From: an uncultured Selenomonadaceae bacterium
Lineage (GTDB): Bacteria > Bacillota > Negativicutes > Selenomonadales > Selenomonadaceae
Direction of reading: 5' to 3'
Length of the DNA: 58,944 bases
NCBI GenBank assembly: GCA_905235685.1
Contig: CAJOMO010000008.1
Span: 1-58,944, forward strand
Shown: piece by piece, positions 18,993 through 28,420 of the stretch
How the letters are laid out: each line of letters begins with the position of its first letter
Position numbering within the stretch: position 1 is the first letter of the stretch
Program-made: the position numbers and the translations under genes
The notes under the pieces: model-generated
Seen by the model: only the letters and a program-made list of their open reading frames with translations
What the model was told of the DNA's origin: nothing
The model's database searches: none

Positions 18993-19826
18993 GTGAAGGC
19001 AGAAAGTATTTTAGCAAATCGGATTTACGAATCGCGGAAACTGATGGGCGTTACGCAGGAAGTTTTGGCGGAAAAATTGGGGATAACGCCGCAGTCGGTT
19101 TCGCGCTGGGAAAACGGGCAGAGCCGCCCCGACGTTGATATGTTGCCGAAATTGGCGGCGTTTTTTGGCACGACGATTGACGCGCTTTTTGGCTACCAGG
19201 CTGAAAATTTGAAAATCAACCGCTACGAAGAAAAATATAAATGCACGAGCAATTATTATGGCAGCAAAATCAAAAGAGTTACCCGAGAAATTCTTGAAGT
19301 TTTGCCGCCGACTCAGCCGCGCACGGTTTTAGACATCGGCTGCGGTATCGGCGAAATGGCTGTATTTTTCGCGCGCAACGGCTACATTGTTTCGGCGTTC
19401 GATATTGACGAAGAGAATTTGAATATCGGTAAAAATTTGGCGCGCAGCGTTGGCGTGGACGTGAATTTTTTCTGCGCAGATTTGTTGAAGTACAAAATTG
19501 AATCTAAATTCGATATAATTTACGCTAAAGATTTTCTTTACCACGTGCCGCCGCAGGACAGGACGCGGATTTTTGAAATGATACAGGCGAATACAAATGT
19601 TGGCGGGCTGAATGCGCTGAATGCTTACGTTGAGAAAAGTTTTCTCGGCGAGCCGCCGGAATGGCGAAACGATAAATATTTTTATCAGACGGCTGAACTT
19701 TTCGGTTATTACGGTAAAAATTGGCGCTTAGAGATAATCGACGAATATTATTTTGACTGCAACAACGGCGGCGTTCCGCATCAGCATTGCGTTGACGTTA
19801 TGCTAGCTAAAAAAATTTCCGATTAA
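18993..19826 (+). CDS. Fusion of XRE-type HTH and SAM-dependent methyltransferase
   Basis: 277 aa from the GTG at 18993 (GGAG 8 bp upstream). Residues about 5-65 form a Cro/C1-type helix-turn-helix (QEVLAEKLGITPQSVSRWENG). The rest is a class I methyltransferase with motif I VLDIGCGIGEMAVFFARNG (about 110) and the acidic FDIDEEN. The fusion suggests a transcription factor that senses or modifies a small molecule, or a regulated methyltransferase; the substrate is unknown. Immediately downstream lie the tandem terminators of the convergent esterase gene. Confidence 0.8.
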   Translation: MKAESILANRIYESRKLMGVTQEVLAEKLGITPQSVSRWENGQSRPDVDMLPKLAAFFGTTIDALFGYQAENLKINRYEEKYKCTSNYYGSKIKRVTREILEVLPPTQPRTVLDIGCGIGEMAVFFARNGYIVSAFDIDEENLNIGKNLARSVGVDVNFFCADLLKYKIESKFDIIYAKDFLYHVPPQDRTRIFEMIQANTNVGGLNALNAYVEKSFLGEPPEWRNDKYFYQTAELFGYYGKNWRLEIIDEYYFDCNNGGVPHQHCVDVMLAKKISD

Positions 19827-19843
19827 AATTTTTCCCGCAAATG

Positions 19844-20215
19844 AAAAACCGCCCCGATTTGGAGCGGATATTTTTTTGAAAAACTTCGCGCAGATTTAAT
19901 TTCTCATGTGGCGATTAACGAAACCGCCAATTTCCTTGAAAATTGATATTTGTTTATCAAGCAAAATTTTATTTTTAATAAAAAAACCGCCCCGATTTTT
20001 GGAGCGACTATTTTTTTGAAAAACTTCGCGCAGATTTAATTTCTCATGTGGCGATTGACGAAACTGCCAATTTCCTTGAAAATTGATATTGGTTTATCAA
20101 GCAAAATTTTATTTTTAATAAAAAACCGCCCCGATTTTTGGAGCGACTATTTTTTTGAAAAACTTCGCGCTGATTTAATTTCTCATGTGGCGATTGACGA
20201 AACTGCCAATTTCCT
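19844..20215 (-). repeat. Three ~138-bp tandem copies of the esterase 3' end with its terminator
   Basis: The string CCGCCCCGATTT recurs at 19849, 19987 and 20126. Each unit holds a terminator hairpin (CGCTCC, 7-nt loop, GGGGCG, then a T run, read on -) and about 50 bp corresponding to the last codons of the esterase (encoding the end NRHMRN). The right-hand copy is the true gene end; the other two are echoes that carry extra codons no longer translated. The result is three transcription terminators in a row between convergent genes. Apart from these units I see nothing in 19827-20174. Confidence 0.9.
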
Positions 20216-21161
20216 TGAACAAATTGATACTGTCTTGAAGTTCGGGCATAACCAGCGCAAAATCGTGCGGCATACCGGCGTAAACCGTCAAAGTCACATC
20301 AACGCCGTCAGTAATCGCTTTTTCCATAAATTTAACGCTGTCGTCAAGCAAAGTTTCATAGCCGCCCGTTTGAATCAAAATCGGCGGAAAACCCGTCAAA
20401 TCGGCGTACAGCGGCGAAAGGCGATAATCATTTAGCGGCAAATTCCCGCCGTAAGTCGGATTTAAAACTTCGGGATAAAGCCGCGGATTATTTTTGCCGA
20501 GCACAACGTCCCGCTCGGAATTATTTTCGCGGGAAGGCAAATCGGTTTCAAGCGTCGTCCAGGGCGAATCCAAAACCATCAGCGCCGGTTGCTGAATATT
20601 ATTTTCCTTGAGATAGACAGACAACGCCAGCGCCAAATTGCCGCCCGCGCTATCGCCAATCACGATAATATTTTTCGCGCCGTGTTTTTTCAAAACGTAT
20701 TTATAAGCCGCGACAGCGTCGTCCAGAGCCGCAGGAAAGGTGTTTTGCGGGGCGAGCCTATAATTTATCATATAAAGCTCCCGCGCGCCCGTCACAACCG
20801 CCTGCTTAACGCCAAATTCGCGGTAAAGATTAGTCAAGCCGCCGATATAAGCGCCGCCGTGCAACTGCAGAACCACGCGCTTTGAATTTTCGGATTTAGG
20901 ATTTTTCAAGCGCTCAATTTGCATTCCATTCAAATCGAAAGTTTTGTATTCCCAGCCGTCCGGCGCTTCAAAATCTTTGACTTTGGCGCTCGGCGACGGG
21001 TTGAAAAATATATCCATTTTTTTCGCCATGTAATTTTGCTTAGCCGCGTTGTCGAATTTCAAGCCGGATTTTTCCGGATTCCACGCAGGCGCAGCAAATA
21101 CATTCGCCGAAAATAAACTTGCGCTCAAAATTCCCGCCGCGATTAATTTCGTCCACCGCAT
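20175..21161 (-). CDS. Secreted alpha/beta hydrolase (HSL-like esterase/lipase)
   Basis: 328 aa from the ATG at 21161 (AGGGGA upstream). A signal peptide of about 23 residues ends FSANVFA. The mature enzyme shows the hormone-sensitive-lipase-type oxyanion motif HGGAYIGG, nucleophile GDSAGG (S171) and the late catalytic histidine in MPHDFAL. It should hydrolyse short acyl or acetyl esters, perhaps on glycans, outside the cytoplasm. Its 3' end has been duplicated twice downstream. Confidence 0.85.
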   Translation of the reverse strand: MRWTKLIAAGILSASLFSANVFAAPAWNPEKSGLKFDNAAKQNYMAKKMDIFFNPSPSAKVKDFEAPDGWEYKTFDLNGMQIERLKNPKSENSKRVVLQLHGGAYIGGLTNLYREFGVKQAVVTGARELYMINYRLAPQNTFPAALDDAVAAYKYVLKKHGAKNIIVIGDSAGGNLALALSVYLKENNIQQPALMVLDSPWTTLETDLPSRENNSERDVVLGKNNPRLYPEVLNPTYGGNLPLNDYRLSPLYADLTGFPPILIQTGGYETLLDDSVKFMEKAITDGVDVTLTVYAGMPHDFALVMPELQDSINLFKEIGSFVNRHMRN

Positions 21162-21187
21162 AAACATTTCCCCTAACAATTTTTTTA

Positions 21188-21254
21188 ATTATAACACTGA
21201 AATTATCGCGCAGGCAACGGTGTTGTAGACTTTTTTGGGCGAAAATGTTATAAT
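21188..21254. promoter_or_regulatory. Divergent extended -10 promoters for the esterase (-) and gyrA (+)
   Basis: TGTTATAAT occurs on both strands: TATAAT at 21193-21188 for the esterase and at 21249-21254 for gyrA. For gyrA a weak TAGACT -35 box (21226-21231) is at 17 bp spacing. Confidence 0.55.
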
Positions 21255-21288
21255 CAGCGCGGTTTGAAATTTTGAATGAGGTGAGACT

Positions 21289-23733
21289 TTGGAAGAATTT
21301 GAATACATGCACGGCAATATCGTGCCGGTGAATCTCGAACACGAAATGAAATTTTCGTATATCGACTACGCGATGTCGGTAATAGTGGCGCGCGCGTTGC
21401 CCGATGTTCGAGATGGTTTGAAGCCGGTACACAGGCGCATTTTGTACGCAATGCAGGAAGCCGGAATGACCAGCGGCAAACCCTACAAAAAATCGGCGCG
21501 TATTGTCGGCGAAGTTTTAGGTAAATATCATCCGCACGGCGACAGTTCGGTTTACGATGCGATTGTGCGTATGGCTCAAGATTTTTCGCTGCGTTATCAA
21601 TTGGCGGACGGGCACGGCAATTTCGGCTCGGTTGACGGCGACCCTGCGGCGGCTATGCGTTATACTGAAGTTCGAATGTCAAAAATCGCCGAATTGATGT
21701 TGCAGGATATTGATAAAGAAACCGTTGACTTTGTGCCGAATTACGACGAATCTTTGAAAGAGCCGGCTGTTTTACCCGCGAAATTCCCCCAGCTTTTGGT
21801 TAATGGAACTTCCGGCATTGCGGTTGGTATGGCTACGAATATTCCGCCGCACAATCTTTCTGAAGTTGTTGACGCCACTTTACTTTTAATCGACGAGCCG
21901 GACGCAACGGTTGACGAGCTGATTGAAAAAGTTCAAGGTCCGGATTTCCCCACGGCGGCGCAAATTATCGGCACTGACGGGATTTATGAGGCGTATCACA
22001 CGGGGCGCGGCTCTATCCAAATGCGCGCGAAAACTGCGATTGAAACCCGCTCCAACGGCAAATACAGAATCGTTGTTACCGAATTGCCGTATCAAGTCAA
22101 CAAAGCGCGGCTCATTGAAAAAATTGCTGAACTCGTCCGCGACAAAACGCTTGAGGGAATAACTGACCTGCGCGACGAATCCGACCGTGAAGGTACGCGA
22201 ATTGTTATGGAATTGCGCCGCGATATCAACCCGCAGATTATGCTGAATCAACTACTCAAGCATACGCAAATGCAAGATACTTTCGGCGTCATAATGTTGG
22301 CGCTTGTCGACGGCAAGCCGAAAGTTTTGAATCTGAAACAGGTTTTGCAGCTTTACATAAAACATCAGCAAGAAATTATCACGCGCCGCACGAAATTTGA
22401 TTTGGCGAAGGCGAAGGCGCGCGCTCATATTTTGGAAGGGCTGAAAATCGCCATTGACAACCTCGACGCCGTGATTAAAACTATTCGCGAAAGTTCCGGC
22501 GCCAATGACGCCAAAGTTGAGCTCGTTAAAAAATTTTCCCTTGACGAATTGCAGGCGCAGGCGATTTTGGATTTGCGCCTTCAAAAATTAACCGGTCTTG
22601 AACGCGAAAAAATTGAAACCGAATACCGCGATATCATTTTGGAAATTAACCGACTCAACGAAATTCTTGCCGACGAAACTAAAATTCTTGCGATTATCAA
22701 GGCTGAACTTATCGCCGTCAAAGAAAAATTCGGCGATTCGCGCAGGACTGAAATTGTCAGCGAAAATGCGAATGTCAAATTTTCCAAAGAAGATCTGATT
22801 CACGACGATAACGTTGTGATAACTTTGACGCGCGGCGGCTACGTCAAGCGGATTGGCTTGAATATGTACAAAAATCAGCGGCGCGGCGGCGTTGGTATGG
22901 TTGGAATGAGCACCAAGGCGGAGGACGTTGTCGAACATATTTTGACTACGACGAACCACCACACGGTTTTATTTTTCACAAATCGCGGCAGGGTTTTTCC
23001 GCTCAAAACTTATGAGATTGTCGAGGCGAACCGGACGGCTAAGGGCGTGCCGATAGCGAATTTGCTGCCGATGGACGAGGGCGAAATGGTTACTGCGCTT
23101 ATCAAAGTTCGTGAATTTGACCCGACGCGTTATCTTTTTATGGCGACGAAGAAAGGCATTGTCAAGAAAACGCAGCTCAGCGAATTTAATTCTATGGCGA
23201 AGCGCGGCGTTATTGCGATTAAACTTGCGAAAGACGATGAATTAATCGGCGTGAAATTTACCGAGGGCGAGCGCAATGTGATTTTGTGTACGGCTAAGGG
23301 AATGGCGATAGCTTTTGCTGAAGAGGAAGTTCGGGCAATGAGCAGGGTTGCGCGCGGCGTTATCGGGATTAAACTTCGTAAGGGCGATTATGTTGTTGGA
23401 ATGGACAAGCTCAGCAAAGACGCGACGCTTTTAAGTGTCAGCGCTGAAGGTTTCGGCAAACGCACGGCTATGGAAGAATTTCGTCCGCAATCGCGCGGCG
23501 GCATTGGCGTTAAGAGCATGCGAATCAACGAAAAAACCGGCGATGTTATCGGCGTGAAGGTTGTAAAGCCGGATCAAGAACTTTTGCTGATAACGACTGA
23601 AGGGCTTGTGATTCGAACGGATATTTCGGATATTTCGATTGTCGGCAGGAATGCGCAGGGCGTGATTTTAATGAAGACACGCGAAGACGACAAAGTTGCG
23701 GCGCTCGCCACTGTCACTTTGAAAAATGAATAG
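21289..23733 (+). CDS. gyrA: DNA gyrase subunit A
   Basis: Catalytic breakage-reunion subunit of gyrase. 814 aa; active-site tyrosine Y125 ([10 protein letters not shown]). The quinolone-determining region reads [10 protein letters not shown] with S86 and D90 at the positions of E. coli S83 and D87, so it has the drug-sensitive residues. The GyrA-box-like QRRGGVG separates it from ParC and fits DNA wrapping; the family box usually ends K/R-G, here V-G. TTG start at 21289 behind GAGGTGAG. gyrB is not adjacent. Confidence 0.95.
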   Translation: MEEFEYMHGNIVPVNLEHEMKFSYIDYAMSVIVARALPDVRDGLKPVHRRILYAMQEAGMTSGKPYKKSARIVGEVLGKYHPHGDSSVYDAIVRMAQDFSLRYQLADGHGNFGSVDGDPAAAMRYTEVRMSKIAELMLQDIDKETVDFVPNYDESLKEPAVLPAKFPQLLVNGTSGIAVGMATNIPPHNLSEVVDATLLLIDEPDATVDELIEKVQGPDFPTAAQIIGTDGIYEAYHTGRGSIQMRAKTAIETRSNGKYRIVVTELPYQVNKARLIEKIAELVRDKTLEGITDLRDESDREGTRIVMELRRDINPQIMLNQLLKHTQMQDTFGVIMLALVDGKPKVLNLKQVLQLYIKHQQEIITRRTKFDLAKAKARAHILEGLKIAIDNLDAVIKTIRESSGANDAKVELVKKFSLDELQAQAILDLRLQKLTGLEREKIETEYRDIILEINRLNEILADETKILAIIKAELIAVKEKFGDSRRTEIVSENANVKFSKEDLIHDDNVVITLTRGGYVKRIGLNMYKNQRRGGVGMVGMSTKAEDVVEHILTTTNHHTVLFFTNRGRVFPLKTYEIVEANRTAKGVPIANLLPMDEGEMVTALIKVREFDPTRYLFMATKKGIVKKTQLSEFNSMAKRGVIAIKLAKDDELIGVKFTEGERNVILCTAKGMAIAFAEEEVRAMSRVARGVIGIKLRKGDYVVGMDKLSKDATLLSVSAEGFGKRTAMEEFRPQSRGGIGVKSMRINEKTGDVIGVKVVKPDQELLLITTEGLVIRTDISDISIVGRNAQGVILMKTREDDKVAALATVTLKNE

Positions 23734-23753
23734 ACTTTTCCCGCAAACAAAAA

Positions 23754-23784
23754 AGGATAGCTTGAAATTTCTTCGAGCTATCCT
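23754..23784. terminator. Bidirectional terminator between gyrA and the trifunctional gene
   Basis: AGGATAGCTTGAA (23754-23766) pairs with TTCGAGCTATCCT (23772-23784), one G-T pair, flanked by A6 on the left and T7 on the right. It serves both convergent genes. Confidence 0.85.
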
Positions 23785-23791
23785 AATTTTT

Positions 23792-25897
23792 TTATTGAGC
23801 GTCGGCTAAACTGCGCCCGATAGCGCCGCCAGGGTGATTTGGGCGAAAATCATTTTCCAAATCCACCTCGAGCCTTTTGGCAATTTCAATGGCGATTGTT
23901 TGAAGGACGATAAGATTTAGCGTTGTTGAATTGTTCGGAAGGACATTCCACAGGTCGCCTTCGTTTTCCAAATGCACTACGAGTTTTTTGGGTATCATTT
24001 CCGTCAGCGTGCTGTGGTTTTTGAAAGTCAGCAGTCTAAGTTTTACATTCGGGCGCTTTAAGAGCAGCCTTGTTAGGTAAATGGATTCTTCGGTTTCGCC
24101 GCTTTTCGTCAGCAAAATCACCAAATCGCCTGGGCGGATCATTCCCATATCGCCGTGTACCGCCGAATTTGTGTGCAAAAATCCCGCGTTCAACCCCATT
24201 GACAGCATTGTTCCTACAAATTTTTCGCAAATCGGGACATTTTTTCCCAATCCGGAAACGATTATCTTATGACCTTCGCGCAGAACTTTTTCGCAATCGG
24301 CAATAAAGCCGTCCATTTGCGTGGCGGAAATAGATTTTAGCGCGGTTTCAATGTAATTCATATTTTGGCTGAAATAACCGTAAGCGTTTTCCATTTGCAA
24401 GGCGTCTTCAAGGTAAATGAGCCCGTTATAAAACGCGCCGCAAATCGAATCGTAATCTTCCCAAGCGTACGTCGTCAAGGACAGCCAGATTATTGCCAAC
24501 AAAATTTTCATTTGGCGCTTTGTGACTTCGCCGTCCAACAATTCGAAAAAGTAATTTTCCAAAGACTCCCAACGATTTGAATCAATCTCAAGCTTGACTT
24601 CGTTATCGCCAATTTCAAGGCTGAATCTTTTCAAATTAAATCTGTCGTAATTGCTGAGGAGCGAATAGTAAAGTTTCACCCAATCATAAGCCACGTCGCC
24701 GTAAAATTGCGTTTTGCCGAAATATCCGCGCGGGTCAATTAACACCGGCTCGGTATCGTGCCGCAACATCATATTGCTGAAGGTACAATCGCCGTGGATA
24801 AAATAAAATTCCTGCGGCATGTACTGCATAACGAGGCGCTCGACTTCCTCGATATGGTAAAAAATATTCCGGCAAACTTTACCATTAATCTTGATAGTCT
24901 TATCGTTCGCGAAGGGAACAAGGTTTCGCACTTTCTCGAGGCGCTTGTAAGTTTTGCCGAGGTACGCGTCGTAATAGCTGTCTTTATCGGCCGGAATACT
25001 GCCGAGCTTATGCACGTCTTTTAAACAACTGACGATTTGCCGAAGAATATAGCGTTTCTGTTCGTCGGAAATGTAATTGTATTCGTAAATATTTTGCCCG
25101 TCAATCAGTTCCATTGTCAGCGGCTTGTAAGAATAAATCTTAGGGATATTTTCAAAATGCTCGTCCTTGATTTTCTGATACCAGGCAATTTCTTTTTCGG
25201 CAAGTTTCGCGCCCTGCTCGTCAATTCCCTCTTTGATAACTTTATCGCCTTCGACAGTCAAGCGATTGAACGGGCGGCAGCGCATTTTCGGAAGTTTGAG
25301 CCATTCGCTGTACAGCCCGTATTCTTTAGCGTTTTTAAGCGGCTGTTCTTCAAAGGTAAAATTTTTGCTTTGAAGCCAGCGTACAAATTCGCCGCTTGCG
25401 GGAACGTCGGCTAACAAAGATTTATCGCGGAAAATGAAATATCCGGCGACGCCGTGCTTATCGCTGGATTCCTCGAAAAATTTTCCGTCACGATACGACC
25501 AGCGGCAGGAAAAATCTTGTGAAACGCCAATAACATTTTTATCGGTATCGGGGATTTGATGATCCTTTGCCAAAATTAAATCGCACCAAATCAGCATAAA
25601 GCGCTCATTTTCGGGCAAATGCGCGAGAGCCTCATTCAAGCCGGAGCAAGTGCCGGTGTTGCCGGAACTGCGCACGATTTGATAATCAACAGTGGCAAAT
25701 TCGCGCAGATATTTTTCAAGCACGTCGCATTTATAATCGCCTATGACAATAAATTTTTTGTCGGGGTATTTCCGGAAAAGGTGAAAAATCATCGGCAAAT
25801 TGTTTACCGGAACTAACGCCTTTGGTTTGTTTCGCGTCAAAATTTCCATTCGCGAGCCGCGTCCGCCCGCCTGAACAACGATATAATTTGTCTCCAT
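23792..25897 (-). CDS. Trifunctional fusion: sugar nucleotidyltransferase, APH-like kinase and KpsF-like SIS isomerase
   Basis: A 701-aa protein of three enzyme domains, numbered below for the 704-residue frame from a GTG at 25906; the ATG at 25897 has the better spacing to GAGG. Residues 5-215: a nucleotidyltransferase with AGGRGSRM and KPKALVPVN, as in sugar-1-phosphate or LicC-type transferases. Residues 225-500: an aminoglycoside/choline-kinase fold with HGDCTFSNMM (371-380) and the metal-binding VLIDPRG (388-394). Residues 520-704: a SIS domain with SGLGKN, LTKSGETEE (599-607) and HPGGAIGR (691-698), the signature of arabinose-5-phosphate isomerase KpsF/KdsD, without CBS domains. One protein could thus isomerise, phosphorylate and activate a sugar for a surface glycan. 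The exact sugar is unknown. It follows the 25908-27332 gene by 10 bp. Confidence 0.85.
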   Translation of the reverse strand: METNYIVVQAGGRGSRMEILTRNKPKALVPVNNLPMIFHLFRKYPDKKFIVIGDYKCDVLEKYLREFATVDYQIVRSSGNTGTCSGLNEALAHLPENERFMLIWCDLILAKDHQIPDTDKNVIGVSQDFSCRWSYRDGKFFEESSDKHGVAGYFIFRDKSLLADVPASGEFVRWLQSKNFTFEEQPLKNAKEYGLYSEWLKLPKMRCRPFNRLTVEGDKVIKEGIDEQGAKLAEKEIAWYQKIKDEHFENIPKIYSYKPLTMELIDGQNIYEYNYISDEQKRYILRQIVSCLKDVHKLGSIPADKDSYYDAYLGKTYKRLEKVRNLVPFANDKTIKINGKVCRNIFYHIEEVERLVMQYMPQEFYFIHGDCTFSNMMLRHDTEPVLIDPRGYFGKTQFYGDVAYDWVKLYYSLLSNYDRFNLKRFSLEIGDNEVKLEIDSNRWESLENYFFELLDGEVTKRQMKILLAIIWLSLTTYAWEDYDSICGAFYNGLIYLEDALQMENAYGYFSQNMNYIETALKSISATQMDGFIADCEKVLREGHKIIVSGLGKNVPICEKFVGTMLSMGLNAGFLHTNSAVHGDMGMIRPGDLVILLTKSGETEESIYLTRLLLKRPNVKLRLLTFKNHSTLTEMIPKKLVVHLENEGDLWNVLPNNSTTLNLIVLQTIAIEIAKRLEVDLENDFRPNHPGGAIGRSLADAQ

Positions 25898-25907
25898 AGC
25901 TATCACC

Positions 25908-27332
25908 TCATTTTGTTTCAGTTATTTTATTTACAATTTTTTCAATCAAGCGGTCATTTTCAGCCGGTGTATCTCCGAGCTGATATGCCATGGCGGTAAC
26001 AGAGGGCGAACTAACCTGCGACAAAAAATATGTGTACTCTTGCATATAGTGCTGTACGAAATTTCCACCAAAATGTTGCAAATCGGCCAGTCTAAACAAA
26101 TTCCACGCCATATAGCTCCTGTGCCAGAAATCATTTTTGGGATTCGGATAAATCGCGTGAAATTGGATTTTGACATTTTCATTTAGCGCACAAGCAACTT
26201 CAGAAAATCCCGTCGGCACGCTTATGATATTCCCGCACAAACCGATAAAAGTAACAGACTCCGCAAGCGGCAGAAAAACATGCCTGCACCCTGGAATAAT
26301 CTCTTCCACGCTGTTTGTAACGACCTCGAAACCTTTGGACTTAATTTTTTCAAACATACGAATCCAAAAATCGCTTTGTTTAAGAAAATTCCCCCAGGTA
26401 ACGCCTTCGGGAACGATGAAAACCGTTTTACCTTCAATCAATTGCATATCTCTGAATAAATTTTGTGCAGTGACTCGGCTATTTTCCGGTAAATTTATCG
26501 GATAGCGCTCAAATTTGGCTTTAACGTTGATATTGAGAAAATCTTTGAAAACGCCAATGATTGTACTTCGATATTCGAAATTTATAATTTTTCCTAAAGC
26601 CGGCGGCAAATAATAGGCAACGTGAACATTTCTAATTTTGTACTGCTCCGCGTAATAAATTTCCATGTAGTCAAAAAATTGAGGCGGCACGATCAATATG
26701 CTGTCCACATAAGGACACAACGACATTAGCTCGGCGCGGGTTTTATGTATGCAAAGCAGCAAAATTTTCTTGTTGCCGGATTTTTTATTGTTGTAGCGTT
26801 TATATTCTTTAAGCCAATACGAAAAAACAAGCGAATCGCCGAGTCCGGTATGAAACAAAAAATATTCCCATTGTTGCGGCGGATAAGTGTCAATGATACT
26901 ATTTTTTAAATTATCACAGTTCTGCCGAATGGCTTGAATTTCCGCGCTGACAGGCTCGGTATCCACAGCTTGTTCGTTGCTCAGATATTGAGAGGCGCTG
27001 ATTATTTTTACGCCTTTGCGATACGCATAATCCAGGAAAGTAAATTCGTCGGGATTATCGCCGGAAATGTAGCAGTCAATGTTATCAAAAATTTGCTCAA
27101 TCGGATTAGCGCCTTTAATCAAAAATTGAATTTTGCAAGAAGCGCCGGTTAAACCCATAAAATTTTTCCAATATCTCAACAAAACGATCCGATTGAAATC
27201 TATCAGCATAAACAAAGTTGAATCCGTCATAAATGCTTTGCGTTCAAATTCTTTTGCAACTTTTTCAGCCAATCCATCTTTTTCAGAGTAAGTGGACGAC
27301 CAATAAGGTACATACAAATATTTCTTGCCCAT
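25908..27332 (-). CDS. Putative glycosyltransferase-like protein of a surface-glycan operon
   Basis: 474 aa, cytoplasmic. I do not recognise a precise family. The second half, with VFIVPEGVTWGN, FWIRMFEKIKSKGFEVVTN and the late VPTGFSEVACAL, looks like the C-terminal donor domain of a GT-B fold, similar in arrangement to heptosyltransferase (GT9) proteins: a glycan start, a Rossmann-like strand and a late G-F/S-E motif. The first half has HTGLGDSLVFSYWLKEY, which resembles the GDxL segment at the start of GT9 enzymes. It is the first gene after the G9-tract promoter and is co-transcribed with the trifunctional enzyme. ATG with GGAGG upstream. Confidence 0.5.
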   Translation of the reverse strand: MGKKYLYVPYWSSTYSEKDGLAEKVAKEFERKAFMTDSTLFMLIDFNRIVLLRYWKNFMGLTGASCKIQFLIKGANPIEQIFDNIDCYISGDNPDEFTFLDYAYRKGVKIISASQYLSNEQAVDTEPVSAEIQAIRQNCDNLKNSIIDTYPPQQWEYFLFHTGLGDSLVFSYWLKEYKRYNNKKSGNKKILLLCIHKTRAELMSLCPYVDSILIVPPQFFDYMEIYYAEQYKIRNVHVAYYLPPALGKIINFEYRSTIIGVFKDFLNINVKAKFERYPINLPENSRVTAQNLFRDMQLIEGKTVFIVPEGVTWGNFLKQSDFWIRMFEKIKSKGFEVVTNSVEEIIPGCRHVFLPLAESVTFIGLCGNIISVPTGFSEVACALNENVKIQFHAIYPNPKNDFWHRSYMAWNLFRLADLQHFGGNFVQHYMQEYTYFLSQVSSPSVTAMAYQLGDTPAENDRLIEKIVNKITETK

Positions 27333-27374
27333 GCAATTCCTCCATAATTTAAATTTTAACTGCTATTGCAAAAC

Positions 27375-27402
27375 ATTATACCACCCCCCCCCGATTTTGC
27401 AA
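27375..27402 (-). promoter_or_regulatory. Promoter with a G9 tract in the spacer, candidate phase-variable switch
   Basis: Read on -, TTGCAA (27402-27397), a 16-bp spacer made of AATC, nine G and TGG, then TATAAT (27380-27375); TGG before the -10 also makes it an extended -10. The start codon is 43 bp further on. Gain of one G would give the ideal 17-bp spacing. Confidence 0.7.
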
Positions 27403-27414
27403 GTGGTTTTCAAA

Positions 27415-27460
27415 TAAAAAAACGCCCCGCCAATTTGGCAGAGCGCCGGATTTTTTTTAT
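27415..27460. terminator. Terminator of the hydrogenase operon
   Basis: A stem with two mismatches (27423-27432 with 27436-27445) between an A7 run at 27415-27421 and a T8 run near 27451. It can act in both directions and separates the hydrogenase operon from the glycan promoter. Confidence 0.55.
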
Positions 27461-27471
27461 CAAATTTTTAT

Positions 27472-27726
27472 TCAAGAAAATGGTTGCTTTTTCCACTGCA
27501 AAAATTTTATCGAGTCAATGACAGAGCGCAACAATTTTTCTTTTTCAGCGTCCACAGCGTTAAGCTGAGTATCTAAATTTATCATTATCTGATTTGCCGC
27601 CAGCAGGCGCAAAAGTTCTTCCATTGTGGAGAGTTGCGCGCTCATTTGCAAAATTTTATTTTTCAAGTCGCCGATTTCTGCGCGAAGGTCTTTTATTTCG
27701 CGGCGCCAATTTACACCTTTATTCAA
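27472..27726 (-). CDS. Small coiled-coil protein at the end of the hydrogenase operon
   Basis: About 84 aa if it starts at the TTG at 27726, overlapping the cytochrome stop codon, with AGGA upstream; the start is uncertain. Residues about 10-50 have the heptad pattern of a coiled coil (IKDLRAEIGDLKNKILQM), followed by a second helix. No family recognised. It is not a hydrogenase maturation protease. Position suggests co-expression with the hydrogenase. Confidence 0.5.
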   Translation of the reverse strand: MNKGVNWRREIKDLRAEIGDLKNKILQMSAQLSTMEELLRLLAANQIMINLDTQLNAVDAEKEKLLRSVIDSIKFLQWKKQPFS

Positions 27727-28420
27727 GTTCGTTAGCGTCCTTGGGCGTATGAGCCAGAATTTTTTTGCCGCTGAACATGCTGGAAACTTCGCTTTCGCCT
27801 TCCATAAATTCTGCGCGAATAACCATGTACAAATGCCCAATCGCGAACAGGATTATAAACCAGGCAACGTAGTGGTGAACGTAATGAGTCATCATTTCGC
27901 TGCCCAAAATCGTATTCACCCAGCCGAAAAGTTTGCCGCCGGTCGTAAATGGCGAAGTCATAAAGTACATTGCAAAGCCGGTTAAAATTTCCACGGCAAC
28001 CATAGCGTAAAGCGCGGCGTAGGACATTCGCGCCAACGGATTTCTCAAAAATGACGCGTGGTGAGGTTTCAGCAACATATAATGCAGCGCCACGTCAACC
28101 GTTTCTGAATAAAAATGCCCTTCCCAAACGCGCGGGAATAATCTGTCGCCCTTGTTTACGATAAAGCCGTAAATTCGCAGGATTAACGACGCGCAGAATA
28201 TAAACGCCGCCGTGAAGTGAATATCTCTTACCAAATCCATTGACGTTATCGTGAAAAACGGCTCGGTTGTCGATACATTCATCGGCTTTGTTATCAAAAG
28301 TCCCGTGATAAATAAAATGACAATCTGCGACGCCATTATCCAGTGGAAAATTCGCAGGAACGGGCTGAAAATATAATATTCTTTGCGTTTCACTTCCTTA
28401 ACAGATTTCAAGAAAATCAC
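27719..28420 (-). CDS. hyaC: [NiFe] hydrogenase b-type cytochrome subunit
   Basis: Membrane anchor that passes electrons from the hydrogenase small subunit to quinone. 233 aa with four predicted membrane helices and histidines suited to bind two b haems (RIFHWIMA, DIHFTAAF, MTHYVHHYVAW, GHLYMV). GTG start at 28420 overlaps the large-subunit TGA (GTGA), a sign of translational coupling. Confidence 0.88.
   Translation of the reverse strand: MIFLKSVKEVKRKEYYIFSPFLRIFHWIMASQIVILFITGLLITKPMNVSTTEPFFTITSMDLVRDIHFTAAFIFCASLILRIYGFIVNKGDRLFPRVWEGHFYSETVDVALHYMLLKPHHASFLRNPLARMSYAALYAMVAVEILTGFAMYFMTSPFTTGGKLFGWVNTILGSEMMTHYVHHYVAWFIILFAIGHLYMVIRAEFMEGESEVSSMFSGKKILAHTPKDANELE

Noticed and set aside
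19844..20215. Regular repeats that could suggest a CRISPR array
   Set aside because: The units are ~138 bp, adjacent without spacers, and are copies of a gene end with its terminator.
21289..23733. Assignment as topoisomerase IV subunit ParC
   Set aside because: A GyrA-box-like QRRGGVG motif in the C-terminal domain favours gyrase.
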